A DNA stretch of 38,973 nucleotides, taken from Actinomycetota bacterium. GTDB lineage: Bacteria > Actinomycetota > Acidimicrobiia > Acidimicrobiales > Acidimicrobilacustridaceae. The notes below the pieces were generated by a model that saw nothing but the letters and a program-made list of their open reading frames with translations, made no database searches and was not told the origin of the DNA. The stretch is taken from assembly GCA_005787345.1 (NCBI GenBank), contig SYBH01000048.1, positions 1 through 38,973 on the forward strand. Direction: 5' to 3'. Below, one piece after another: positions 26,486-33,653 of the stretch; position 1 is the first letter of the stretch; every line of letters starts with the position of its first letter. The position numbers and the translations under genes are program-made.

Positions 26486-27228
26486 AGGTTCTTGCCACCT
26501 ACAACATCAAAGGTGGAGTCGGGAAAACTGCAACTGCGGTGAATCTTGCTCACGTTGCTGCTGCCCACGGAAATCGCGTTCTCGTTTGGGACCTCGATCC
26601 CCAGGGGGCGGCAACGTTCTATTTTCGGGTGAAGCCAAAGGTGAAGGGCGGCGGAAAAGCCATCGTTCGCGGTTCACTTGAACTTGGCGATGCCATCAAA
26701 GCCACCGACTTCGACAATCTCGATCTTGTGCCCGCTGACTTTTCTTATCGCCATCTCGATCTTTGGCTCGACGATGCCAAGAAGCCGCTTGTTCGCATCC
26801 GGCGCGCGCTTCGTCAGGTTTCCGAAGAGTACGACTATGTGTTTCTTGATTGTCCGCCGAGCATTTCGCTTACGTCCGAAAGCGTGTTTCGTGCCGCCGA
26901 TGCCCTGCTCGTGCCAACAATTCCCACGACACTGTCGCTGCGTACCTACGAACAACTTGATCGTTTCGTCGAGGAAAACCCCGACATGGTTCGCGAACTC
27001 AAGATCCTCGGATTTTTCTCGATGGTCGATCGTCATAAACGGTTGCATCGACGGTTTATGAACGACCTCCGTGCGGCACATCCCGAGTTACTCGAAGCAA
27101 CGATTCCCAACTCCACCGACATTGAGCGCATGGGTGTCCATCGTGAACCAGTCGGCGCCTACGGCAAAGGCAGCAAACCCGCACGCGCTTATGAAGCGCT
27201 GTGGTCGGAAATCCAGACTCGTCTCTAA
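26482..27228 (+). CDS. ParA/MinD-family ATPase
   Basis: A 248-residue ParA-type P-loop ATPase. Deviant Walker A with the signature lysine, IKGGVGKTATAVNLA (K10 and K15); Walker A' LVWDLDPQGAAT (D37, D39); Walker B YVFLDCPPS (D123). It has no N-terminal DNA-binding extension, and no parB, parS-like repeat or partition locus is nearby, so plasmid or chromosome segregation is unlikely. Small ParA proteins of this kind position cargo such as carboxysomes (McdA) or chemoreceptor clusters. Its start overlaps the CYTH-CHAD stop, so the likely partner is that protein. The next gene, gluQ, begins 13 bases downstream. Confidence 0.9.
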   Translation: MKVLATYNIKGGVGKTATAVNLAHVAAAHGNRVLVWDLDPQGAATFYFRVKPKVKGGGKAIVRGSLELGDAIKATDFDNLDLVPADFSYRHLDLWLDDAKKPLVRIRRALRQVSEEYDYVFLDCPPSISLTSESVFRAADALLVPTIPTTLSLRTYEQLDRFVEENPDMVRELKILGFFSMVDRHKRLHRRFMNDLRAAHPELLEATIPNSTDIERMGVHREPVGAYGKGSKPARAYEALWSEIQTRL

Positions 27229-27241
27229 GTGACTGATTACG

Positions 27242-28180
27242 GTGCCTAACGGAAGGTTCGCCCCGAGCCCAACGGCCTCGCTACATCTCGGAAATCTTCG
27301 AACGGCACTCGTGGCATGGTTGGCTGCTCGCTCAAGTGGATCGCAGTTCTTCTTCCGCAGTGAAGACATGGACCAGGTCGCGTGTCGGACCGAACACGAG
27401 GCATCGGCGGTGCGTGATCTTGCGGCGTTGGGGCTCACCCACGACGGCGATGTCGTGCGGCAATCGGAGCGTTTGGAGTTGTATCGGGCCGCAATCGATC
27501 GATTGATTGCCGACGACCTCACCTACCCGTGTTTTTGCACTCGCCGCGAGGTGCTGGCCGAAGCAGCCGAGTCCATTGCTGCTCCTCACGGGGCGCGACC
27601 TGCGGGCGCGTATGCCGGAACCTGCAGCACGCTTGATAGTGCTGGACGGTCCGAGCGAGAAGCGTCTGGACGTGCGCCTTCGCTTCGTCTTCGGTCGGGT
27701 GGTGCGGTGGTGTCGTTTACTGATCGGCTCGCTGGGTTCTACGAGGGAGCGGTTGACGACTTTGTCATCCGTCGAGCCGATGGAACTCCGGCCTACAACC
27801 TCGCGGTAGTTGTCGATGACGCCGAGCAGGGCATAGGTGAAGTTGTGCGTGGCGACGACTTATTGGAGACGACACCGAGGCAAATTCATCTCGCTCGGTT
27901 GTTAGGTGTGGACGCGCCGGACTATCTCCACGTTCCACTTGTGTTTGGCCCTGACGGTGAACGTCTCGCGAAACGCCACGGTGCAGTGACGCTTGATGAC
28001 CAACAAGCGATGGGCCGAACCCCCGCAGCCGTGCGCGATGTGTTCGCTGTTTCGTTAGGGCTGGCGGAAGAAGGCGAAAGTCCATCGCTGGATGAACTCT
28101 TCCAACGTTTCGATGCGGCGCAACTGCCGAGAAACAGATGGGCCCTTCCCCAAGAATTGAGCGGTAGCGTCGAACCGTGA
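27242..28180 (+). CDS. gluQ: Glutamyl-Q tRNA(Asp) synthetase
   Basis: A paralogue of glutamyl-tRNA synthetase without the anticodon-binding domain; the family attaches glutamate to queuosine in tRNA(Asp). The 312-residue product has the HIGH-type motif FAPSPTASLHLGN (H15-N18), the KMSK-equivalent RLAKRHGAVTL, and the zinc site CxC...Y...C (C97, C99, Y124, C128 in YPCFCT and GAYAGTC) that marks GluQ against GltX. The VVVDDAEQGIGEVVRGDDLL block is the catalytic core. The start is GTG at 27242. Its stop overlaps the start of a DUF4031 gene (GTGA). Confidence 0.93.
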   Translation: MPNGRFAPSPTASLHLGNLRTALVAWLAARSSGSQFFFRSEDMDQVACRTEHEASAVRDLAALGLTHDGDVVRQSERLELYRAAIDRLIADDLTYPCFCTRREVLAEAAESIAAPHGARPAGAYAGTCSTLDSAGRSEREASGRAPSLRLRSGGAVVSFTDRLAGFYEGAVDDFVIRRADGTPAYNLAVVVDDAEQGIGEVVRGDDLLETTPRQIHLARLLGVDAPDYLHVPLVFGPDGERLAKRHGAVTLDDQQAMGRTPAAVRDVFAVSLGLAEEGESPSLDELFQRFDAAQLPRNRWALPQELSGSVEP

Positions 28181-28443
28181 CCGTGCTTGTTGACGCCGCG
28201 ATTTGGCCATTCGAAGGTCGTAAGTGGGCACACCTTGTAAGCGACACAAGTTTTGAGGAACTGCACGAGTTTGCCGAGCAACTCGGTATTCCTCGACGAG
28301 CATTTCAGGGAGATCATTACGATGTCCCGACCGACTATCGCGATCGAGCGATTTCGTTGGGGGCAGAACCGGTTCCTTCTCGGGAGCTCGTTCGGCGTTT
28401 ACGGGAAGCGGGGCTTCGGCGAGTCCGATCAGCCGGCTATTGA
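28177..28443 (+). CDS. DUF4031 family small protein
   Basis: An 88-residue protein starting MTVLVDAAIWPFEGRKWAHL (GTG start) and containing LHEFAEQLGIPRRAFQGDHY and ELVRRLREAGLRR, the recognisable pattern of DUF4031 proteins. Function is unknown. The conserved D-H-Y, W and His residues might form an active or metal site, but that is a guess. It is translationally coupled to gluQ by a 4-base overlap and is convergent with the DUF6457 gene, with a 10-base gap. Confidence 0.8.
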   Translation: MTVLVDAAIWPFEGRKWAHLVSDTSFEELHEFAEQLGIPRRAFQGDHYDVPTDYRDRAISLGAEPVPSRELVRRLREAGLRRVRSAGY

Positions 28444-28453
28444 GACGTCGTTC

Positions 28454-28681
28454 CTAGGCTGAACCAACTTGGCCGGCAGCGATCTCGTCGCCGATGGCCT
28501 TTGCTTCAGTTGGAGAAATCCCTGATCTCCCGACAAGAAAGCACGTCAGCGGAGCAGCAAGTCGTTCCGAGGTGTGCGCAGCAACACTGGCGAGGTCGAG
28601 TAGGACATCAATGTCTGCTTGCGAGAGCGGGCCGAGCCCGAGCCGGTCGGCAAATGTCGTGAGCCATTCCTGTGCGTCCAT
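28454..28681 (-). CDS. DUF6457 family small protein
   Basis: A 75-residue acidic helical protein: MDAQEWLTTFADRLGLGPLS, then VLLDLASVAAHTSERLAAPL and a final helix ISPTEAKAIGDEIA. This W-L-x-x-F ... A-A-H-x-S-E-R-x-A-A-P-L pattern is the DUF6457 family common in Actinobacteria, often seen with molybdenum-cofactor genes, none of which are visible here. Function unknown. TACGCT 7 bases before the ATG indicates a leaderless mRNA. It is divergent from arfB with 41 bases between the starts. Confidence 0.78.
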   Translation of the reverse strand: MDAQEWLTTFADRLGLGPLSQADIDVLLDLASVAAHTSERLAAPLTCFLVGRSGISPTEAKAIGDEIAAGQVGSA

Positions 28682-28688
28682 AGGTCGC

Positions 28689-28694
28689 AGCGTA
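28689..28694 (-). promoter_or_regulatory. Leaderless -10 box of the DUF6457 gene
   Basis: TACGCT on the minus strand, 7 bases before the ATG at 28681. It faces the arfB -10 box at 28710 with only 15 bases between them, so the two promoters share upstream DNA. Confidence 0.5.
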
Positions 28695-28709
28695 GATCGG
28701 GTCGGCTCC

Positions 28710-28715
28710 TAGGCT
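28710..28715 (+). promoter_or_regulatory. Leaderless -10 box of arfB
   Basis: TAGGCT, 7 bases before the ATG at 28723, with no ribosome binding site between. Part of a compact bidirectional promoter. Confidence 0.55.
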
Positions 28716-28722
28716 CGTTGGT

Positions 28723-29139
28723 ATGGCCGAGGAGGACGCACTGCGAGTCACCGCATCGGTGCTGATCCCTGCCCACGAACTCACCTGGACGTTCGGGCCA
28801 AGCGGAGGGCCTGGTGGTCAGCACGCGAATCGGGCCCATACCCGAGCCGAAGTTCGGTTCGATGCTGAGGCTTCGGGGTCGTTGTCGCAGTACCAGCGCC
28901 AGCGCATTATCGATCGTTTGGGATCGGTCGTAACCGTCTCGGCTGATGATGAACGATCACAGTTGCGGAATCGTCGTTTAGCTCTCGACCGGTTACGTCA
29001 GAAATTGGCCGGAGCATTACGGGTCGAGAAGCCCCGTCGGCCCACACGGCCGGGTCGGGGAGCAGTGGAACGTCGGCTTGATGCCAAGCGTCGTCAGGCA
29101 GCGCGCAAACGCGATCGCCGCGGCGGTTTCGACGACTGA
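28723..29139 (+). CDS. arfB: ArfB-like peptidyl-tRNA hydrolase (ribosome rescue)
   Basis: A codon-independent release factor that frees stalled ribosomes. The 138-residue product carries the catalytic GGQ motif in PSGGPGGQHANRAHTRAEV (GGQ at 31-33), the release-factor domain-3 fold, and a strongly basic C-terminal tail (about 105-135, KPRRPTRPGRGAVERRLDAK onward) that in ArfB enters the empty mRNA channel. There is no codon-recognition domain. Length agrees with ArfB/YaeJ (about 140). Confidence 0.92.
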   Translation: MAEEDALRVTASVLIPAHELTWTFGPSGGPGGQHANRAHTRAEVRFDAEASGSLSQYQRQRIIDRLGSVVTVSADDERSQLRNRRLALDRLRQKLAGALRVEKPRRPTRPGRGAVERRLDAKRRQAARKRDRRGGFDD

Positions 29140-29155
29140 GCTGCGCTGAAATCAG

Positions 29156-29161
29156 TAGCCT
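29156..29161 (+). promoter_or_regulatory. Leaderless -10 box of the first LLM oxidoreductase
   Basis: TAGCCT exactly 6 bases before the GTG at 29168, with no ribosome binding site. Same hexamer and spacing as at 9779 and 37217. Confidence 0.6.
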
Positions 29162-29167
29162 CACGGG

Positions 29168-30013
29168 GTGCGCTTCGGATTCAAGACCTCACCTCAACAC
29201 ACGACATGGCAAGCGATGCTCGATGTGTGGCAGGCCGCAGACGACATTGAACTGTATGAATCGGGTTGGAACTTCGATCACTTCTATCCCATCAATTCCG
29301 ATAATTCGCATGGTCCCTGTCTGGAAGGGTGGTCGACACTCACTGCTCTTGCGCAGGCGACCAAGCGCATTCGTGTTGGCGTACTCGTCACTGGCCTTCC
29401 GTATCGCCACCCGGCGGTGATGGCGAATATGGCTGCGACCGTCGACGTGATTTCGAATGGTCGACTCGAACTTGGTCTTGGCGCCGGCTGGAATGATGAA
29501 GAAGCCGACGCCTACGGCATCAGTCTTGGTTCGACGCTTACTGAACGATTCGACATGTTCGATGAATCACTCGAAGTGATTGTCTCGTTACTCACCAATG
29601 AAGTTTCGAACTTCAGCGGCCAGCACTTCACGCTTACGAATGCTTATTGCGAGCCAAAGCCAATTCAGCGGCCGCATCCGCCAATCTGTATCGGTGGGGC
29701 TGGTCCTAAGCGCACACTTCCCGCTGCGGCTCGTTGGGCCCAGCACTGGAACTTCCCTGGCGGACCGGTTGATTCGTGGAAGGCATCGCGCGATCTGTTG
29801 TGGGCCGAATGCGAACGTATTGGTCGTGATCCATCCGAGATCATGACCTCAACCCATCTTTTGGCCGACGTCAACGATCCCGGAGTTGCTGTTGCGCAGG
29901 CCGAGGCGTATGCCGAAGCCGGCCTCGATATGGGCATTGTGTATTTGCCGCCACCTCATTCACCCGCAGTACTCGAAGCACACGCGGTCGCTCTCCAGCA
30001 TCTAGTTGAGTAA
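29168..30013 (+). CDS. LLM class F420-dependent oxidoreductase (first)
   Basis: A luciferase-like (beta/alpha)8-barrel protein of 281 residues that probably uses F420 (or FMN) to reduce or oxidise a small substrate. Family blocks: MRFGFKTSPQHTTW at the N-terminus, ESGWNFDHFYPI (substrate/cofactor strand), IRVGVLVTGLPYRHPAVMAN, SNGRLELGLGAGWNDEEADA, and HPPICIGGAGPKRTL binding the cofactor phosphate. The GTG start is set by the leaderless promoter just upstream. A second LLM gene follows after 15 bases on the same strand, so they are probably co-transcribed. Substrate unknown. Confidence 0.88.
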   Translation: MRFGFKTSPQHTTWQAMLDVWQAADDIELYESGWNFDHFYPINSDNSHGPCLEGWSTLTALAQATKRIRVGVLVTGLPYRHPAVMANMAATVDVISNGRLELGLGAGWNDEEADAYGISLGSTLTERFDMFDESLEVIVSLLTNEVSNFSGQHFTLTNAYCEPKPIQRPHPPICIGGAGPKRTLPAAARWAQHWNFPGGPVDSWKASRDLLWAECERIGRDPSEIMTSTHLLADVNDPGVAVAQAEAYAEAGLDMGIVYLPPPHSPAVLEAHAVALQHLVE

Positions 30014-30028
30014 ACACCAGGAGTCATC

Positions 30029-30913
30029 ATGGAAATTGGAATCTTTAGCCAACCTGAGACTGTCGATAAGGCAGTTGAACACGGACGACTTTTCGCCGAC
30101 GCAGGTTTCGGGTCCTATTGGATGCCACAGATCTTTGGCCTCGACACGCTCACCGCGCTCACGGTAGTTGCGCGCGAAGTGCCGAAGATCCGTCTGGGCA
30201 CCGCAGTTGTTCCCACCTATCCGCGTCACCCTGCGATGTTGGCGGCACAGGCGCGCACGGTGCAGCAGGTTGCCGACGGCCGTTTCACACTCGGTATTGG
30301 TCTGTCGCATCAGATGGTGATCGAGGGAATGTTCGGCATGACCTTCGACAAGCCCGTTCGTCACCTTCGCGAATACCTCAACATCCTTATGCCGCTTTTG
30401 AATGGCGAAGCGGCCGACTTTGCCGGTGAAACGTTGCATGGTCACCTTGGGCTCGACATCCCCGATTCAACGCCAGTCGACACGCTCGTTGCTGCACTGG
30501 GCACGCAGATGCTGAATGTCACCGCGCGTATGGCGCAGGGAACAGCTACTTGGATGACTGGTCCGACCACGATTGGTTCGCATATTGCGCCGACCATCAA
30601 TAAGGCTGCAGCCGAAGCCGGTCGCCCCGCACCGCGAATTGTGTGCGCGTTGCCGGTGTGTGTCACTGACGATGAAGCCGGTGCACGCGCCAAGGCCGCC
30701 GAGGAATTCCTGGTGTACGGATTCCTTCCTTCGTACCGAGCGATGCTTGATCGTGAAGGCGTTGAGGGTCCGGCCGATGTCGCACTTGTTGGTAACGCGG
30801 CAGCGGTTCGAGCCGGCATCGAAAAGATCTTCGAAGCGGGCGCGACTGAATTCGTAGCTGTTCCTTATGACAATCGCGACGAAACCCTCGAAATGCTTGC
30901 GGGCTTGTTGTAA
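30029..30913 (+). CDS. LLM class F420-dependent oxidoreductase (second)
   Basis: A second luciferase-like barrel protein, 294 residues, of a different subgroup from its neighbour. It begins MEIGIFSQPETVDKAVEHGR and has SYWMPQIFGLDTLTAL, IRLGTAVVPTYPRHPAMLAA and GRFTLGIGLSHQMVIEGMFG, resembling the mycobacterial F420-dependent group often found next to lipid-metabolism genes. AGGAG 6 bases before the ATG is a clear ribosome binding site. It converges with the sulfatase gene across 11 bases. The role is not known. Confidence 0.88.
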   Translation: MEIGIFSQPETVDKAVEHGRLFADAGFGSYWMPQIFGLDTLTALTVVAREVPKIRLGTAVVPTYPRHPAMLAAQARTVQQVADGRFTLGIGLSHQMVIEGMFGMTFDKPVRHLREYLNILMPLLNGEAADFAGETLHGHLGLDIPDSTPVDTLVAALGTQMLNVTARMAQGTATWMTGPTTIGSHIAPTINKAAAEAGRPAPRIVCALPVCVTDDEAGARAKAAEEFLVYGFLPSYRAMLDREGVEGPADVALVGNAAAVRAGIEKIFEAGATEFVAVPYDNRDETLEMLAGLL

Positions 30914-30924
30914 CCAGCGAAATA

Positions 30925-32469
30925 TCAGACAGGCGCTTCGGCGTGTCGGAATTCGCGGGGCTCAACAAAGTTGGCAGCAAGATCGATCAGAAGTTCGTCG
31001 CGCAGCGCACGGCGTTCGGGGTCGTCCCACAGATTGACCTGCTGCAATGGATCGAGGACAAGGTCGTAGAGCTCGCCCTCGGTGCCGTCGTGCACGGTAC
31101 CGGGCTGATAGGTCGTGCATACGAAATTGTCACGCATGATCGTGCGCAGATGGATCTCGGTGCCGTCGGGCTGACGGCTATCCCATTCGGTGGTGACTCG
31201 CTCGAAACCACGAGCAACTGCATCGGCATCGTCGATGGGCAACGGATGGCCTTCCATCCATTCCGGCGGTTGAACGCCAGCAATGGTGCAGAAGGTTGGC
31301 GCGAGATCAAGCAAGCCAACGGGCTGCGACACGCGTGCGGTGGCATCGATGCCACCGCCGGCTGAGGGTGCGGGACGCCAAATAAGCGGCAGGCGCATAA
31401 GCGAATCAACGTGGTACGGGCCCTTGAAGAGCAGCCCGAAATCGCCTTGGAACTCGCCGTGGTCGGTGGTGAACACGATGTCGAGATCCTCGCTCCAACC
31501 CTTGGCGTCGATCGCAGCAAGCACGCGGCCAATGGCTTCGTCGATGAGCTCGTTTTCGATATGCGCCATTGCATTGACTTCGCGAATTTGATCGGCGGTA
31601 AGGGTTGCGGGAACCCATTTGCCGGGCGCTTCGTAATTGCTCACGAGTGTTCCGTCGTACCAAAGGCGCCAGTGACGCGGTTTGGAATCGATGATTGCTT
31701 CTCGTTCGGCTTGGTTTTGCGGGTAACCCACGGGCAGATCGAGTTCGCGCCAGTCGACGCGGTGCAGTTCAGATTCGGGTGGGTCCCACGGATGGTGAGG
31801 ATCAGGAAAACTCATCCAGCAGAACCAGTCGTCGTCAGCATTCAAACCGTCGAGCCACGAAATCGTTCGATCGGCAACCCAGTCGGTGTGATACCAGTCG
31901 CGCGGAACAGCATTGTGTTTGATCTGCGGAGCGCCGGAATCACCGCCAGGAACATCGCTGACTTCAAGATCGCCGTCAAGCACCTGAAAGAACATGCCGA
32001 TGGCTTCGGGATGTTCTTTGCGAATGAAACGTGAGTAATGCGTGAATCCGGCCGCGCCATGGGTCGCGAGTTCCATGTGATCGAAACCGCGGTGGCCTTC
32101 TGTGGCGCCAGCAAAACCCTGACGGTTTTCTTCGAAGCGCAAGAACGGGTCGAGCAGTGGTTCGAAGTGGCTCTTACCAATAAGTGCCGTGCGGTAGCCG
32201 GCATCGCTGAGAACTGCAGCAACACTTGGTGATTCAACGGGAAGTGGAACACCGTTCATCCACACGCCATGCGTACCAACGTTCTGGCCGGTCACCATCG
32301 TGGAGCGTGATGGCATGCACACGACATTTTGTGGTTGTGCACGGTCGTAGGAAATTCCGTTAGCTGCAAAGGAGTCAATGTTTGGTGTGCGGGCAACGTT
32401 TCCGCCATTGGCACCGATTGCGTCGTAACGCATCTGATCGGTAGTGATGAAAAGAATTTTGCGACCCAT
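30925..32469 (-). CDS. Sulfatase, alkaline phosphatase superfamily
   Basis: A type I sulfatase of 514 residues. The Cys-type signature CMPSRSTMVTG (C51, R55) would be converted to formylglycine by a maturation enzyme not seen in this window. Metal ligands lie in FITTDQMRYDA (D11) and in VFTTDHGEFQGDFG. The enzyme should hydrolyse a sulfate ester; family members also include phosphonate-monoester hydrolases with the same Cys. No signal peptide is visible (it starts MGRKILFITTDQ), so it appears cytoplasmic. Its ATG shares one base with the stop of the upstream SRPBCC gene (TGATG), so the two are coupled. Confidence 0.9.
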   Translation of the reverse strand: MGRKILFITTDQMRYDAIGANGGNVARTPNIDSFAANGISYDRAQPQNVVCMPSRSTMVTGQNVGTHGVWMNGVPLPVESPSVAAVLSDAGYRTALIGKSHFEPLLDPFLRFEENRQGFAGATEGHRGFDHMELATHGAAGFTHYSRFIRKEHPEAIGMFFQVLDGDLEVSDVPGGDSGAPQIKHNAVPRDWYHTDWVADRTISWLDGLNADDDWFCWMSFPDPHHPWDPPESELHRVDWRELDLPVGYPQNQAEREAIIDSKPRHWRLWYDGTLVSNYEAPGKWVPATLTADQIREVNAMAHIENELIDEAIGRVLAAIDAKGWSEDLDIVFTTDHGEFQGDFGLLFKGPYHVDSLMRLPLIWRPAPSAGGGIDATARVSQPVGLLDLAPTFCTIAGVQPPEWMEGHPLPIDDADAVARGFERVTTEWDSRQPDGTEIHLRTIMRDNFVCTTYQPGTVHDGTEGELYDLVLDPLQQVNLWDDPERRALRDELLIDLAANFVEPREFRHAEAPV

Positions 32470-32876
32470 CAGCGTTCATCCTCAGTGTGGTCGTTCAGCA
32501 TGCGAGCAAGATTTTCGATGCCCTCGGAAATGACGCCGTCGAGCACGAAGGCCATCGGGTCGGGAGAAATTTCGGTGGAGTACATGAGCAGGCAGCCCGG
32601 TTCACCATCTTCGATGACATCCATCGTGCCGAGGTGATACTTCACGGGAAGTGGGCCGGTGATGCGGTACTGGAAACGGCGCATGCGATTGTCGAGCGTG
32701 ACGATCTCTTCGAAGACAGGCAGACCTGCTGCGAGAGTGAGCGTGCGGATGTTGTCCTCAACGGTCACGGCGGTGACGCCCGGGAACCACTGCACGATGC
32801 GTGTTGGGTCTCCGACGACCTTCCAAACGTCGTCAGCGCTTCGGTGGACTCTGACATGTGATCTGATGGTGGCCAT
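32469..32876 (-). CDS. SRPBCC (START-like) family protein
   Basis: A 135-residue protein of the SRPBCC/polyketide-cyclase fold, which binds hydrophobic ligands in a deep cavity. The start RSHVRVHRSADDVWKVVGDP is the typical first strand and two helices, followed by WFPGVTAV and the strands LTLAAGLPVFEEIVTLDNR; the last helix is LDGVISEGIENLARML. No catalytic residues can be assigned. It is translated just ahead of the sulfatase, so it may bind the sulfatase substrate or product. CCGGAG lies 6 bases before the ATG. It is divergent from the acyltransferase gene across 54 bases. Confidence 0.8.
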   Translation of the reverse strand: MATIRSHVRVHRSADDVWKVVGDPTRIVQWFPGVTAVTVEDNIRTLTLAAGLPVFEEIVTLDNRMRRFQYRITGPLPVKYHLGTMDVIEDGEPGCLLMYSTEISPDPMAFVLDGVISEGIENLARMLNDHTEDER

Positions 32877-32916
32877 CGAAACTCCGGGACAGGAAAGTGT
32901 TCAGACTACCGTCAAT

Positions 32917-32922
32917 TAAAGT
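32917..32922 (+). promoter_or_regulatory. Possible leaderless -10 box of the acyltransferase
   Basis: TAAAGT 8 bases before the ATG at 32931 in the AT-rich 54-base gap between divergent genes. The spacing is at the upper limit for a leaderless start. Confidence 0.4.
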
Positions 32923-32930
32923 GACAATTC

Positions 32931-33647
32931 ATGTCTTGGTCTGATCGCTTGAAGGCGCAGTCTCGTTCCGTCGCGACGACGGTCATTAACGCCGCATGGG
33001 ATCGACTTCGCCTTGCTGGTGCGATCAACGCTGAGCATCCGCTGGCTCGTCGTTACGGATCAATGGGACGCGGCAGTTACGTCGCGTTCCCTCAGGGGGA
33101 TTGCTACAACGCCCATGCCATTCACCTCGGCGAGGACTGTTTCATCGGTGCCGGCACGACCCTCGCGGTGGGTATGCCTACCGAGACGTACCCGGCCGAT
33201 TCGCCCCCGGTGATTGAAATCGGTGATCGAACGACGGTGGGTAAGGACTGCTGGTTTGTGGCTCGCCATTCGATCGTGCTTGAAGCCGATGTCACGATCG
33301 CTCCCAACGTGTACTTCACTGACCACAATCACACCTACGCCGATCCTTGGCTTCCGGTGGGCAAGCAGGTGTTGCAGGGTTTTTCCGTGCGCGTTGGTTC
33401 AGGAACTTGGATCGGCACAAACGTTGTCGTGTTGCCGGGCGCCAACATTGGTCGCAACTGTGCGATTGCCGCAGGTGCCGTTGTGCGCGGCGACATACCC
33501 GATCACAGCGTTGTCGTGGGCGTGCCGGGCCGTGTCGTTCGTCGTTGGATCGATGGCGAGGGCTGGGTCCCGCCGCTTACGAATGAAGTTGTTGTTGTCG
33601 AAGGTTGGCCCGTGGGAGTTCGACCGACCGAAGAATCCGGCAGTTAA
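32931..33647 (+). CDS. Left-handed beta-helix (hexapeptide repeat) acyltransferase
   Basis: A 238-residue protein whose middle is a hexapeptide-repeat beta-helix (about 60-195): IHLGEDCFIGAGTTLAV, VIEIGDRTTVGKDCWFVA, IVLEADVTIAPNVYFTDHNH, WIGTNVVVLPGANIGRN and CAIAAGAVVRGDIPDHSVVV. DHNHTY carries the histidine that usually activates the acceptor in the maltose/virginiamycin-type O-acetyltransferases, and VVGVPGRVVRRW is the typical end of the helix. Acetyl-CoA is the likely donor; the acceptor, possibly a sugar of a cell-surface polymer, is unknown. No glycan cluster surrounds it. Confidence 0.85.
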   Translation: MSWSDRLKAQSRSVATTVINAAWDRLRLAGAINAEHPLARRYGSMGRGSYVAFPQGDCYNAHAIHLGEDCFIGAGTTLAVGMPTETYPADSPPVIEIGDRTTVGKDCWFVARHSIVLEADVTIAPNVYFTDHNHTYADPWLPVGKQVLQGFSVRVGSGTWIGTNVVVLPGANIGRNCAIAAGAVVRGDIPDHSVVVGVPGRVVRRWIDGEGWVPPLTNEVVVVEGWPVGVRPTEESGS

Positions 33648-33653
33648 TGCGAA

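Noticed and set aside
31411-32034. 207-codon open frame on the plus strand
   Set aside because: Antisense to the sulfatase, which has intact active-site motifs.
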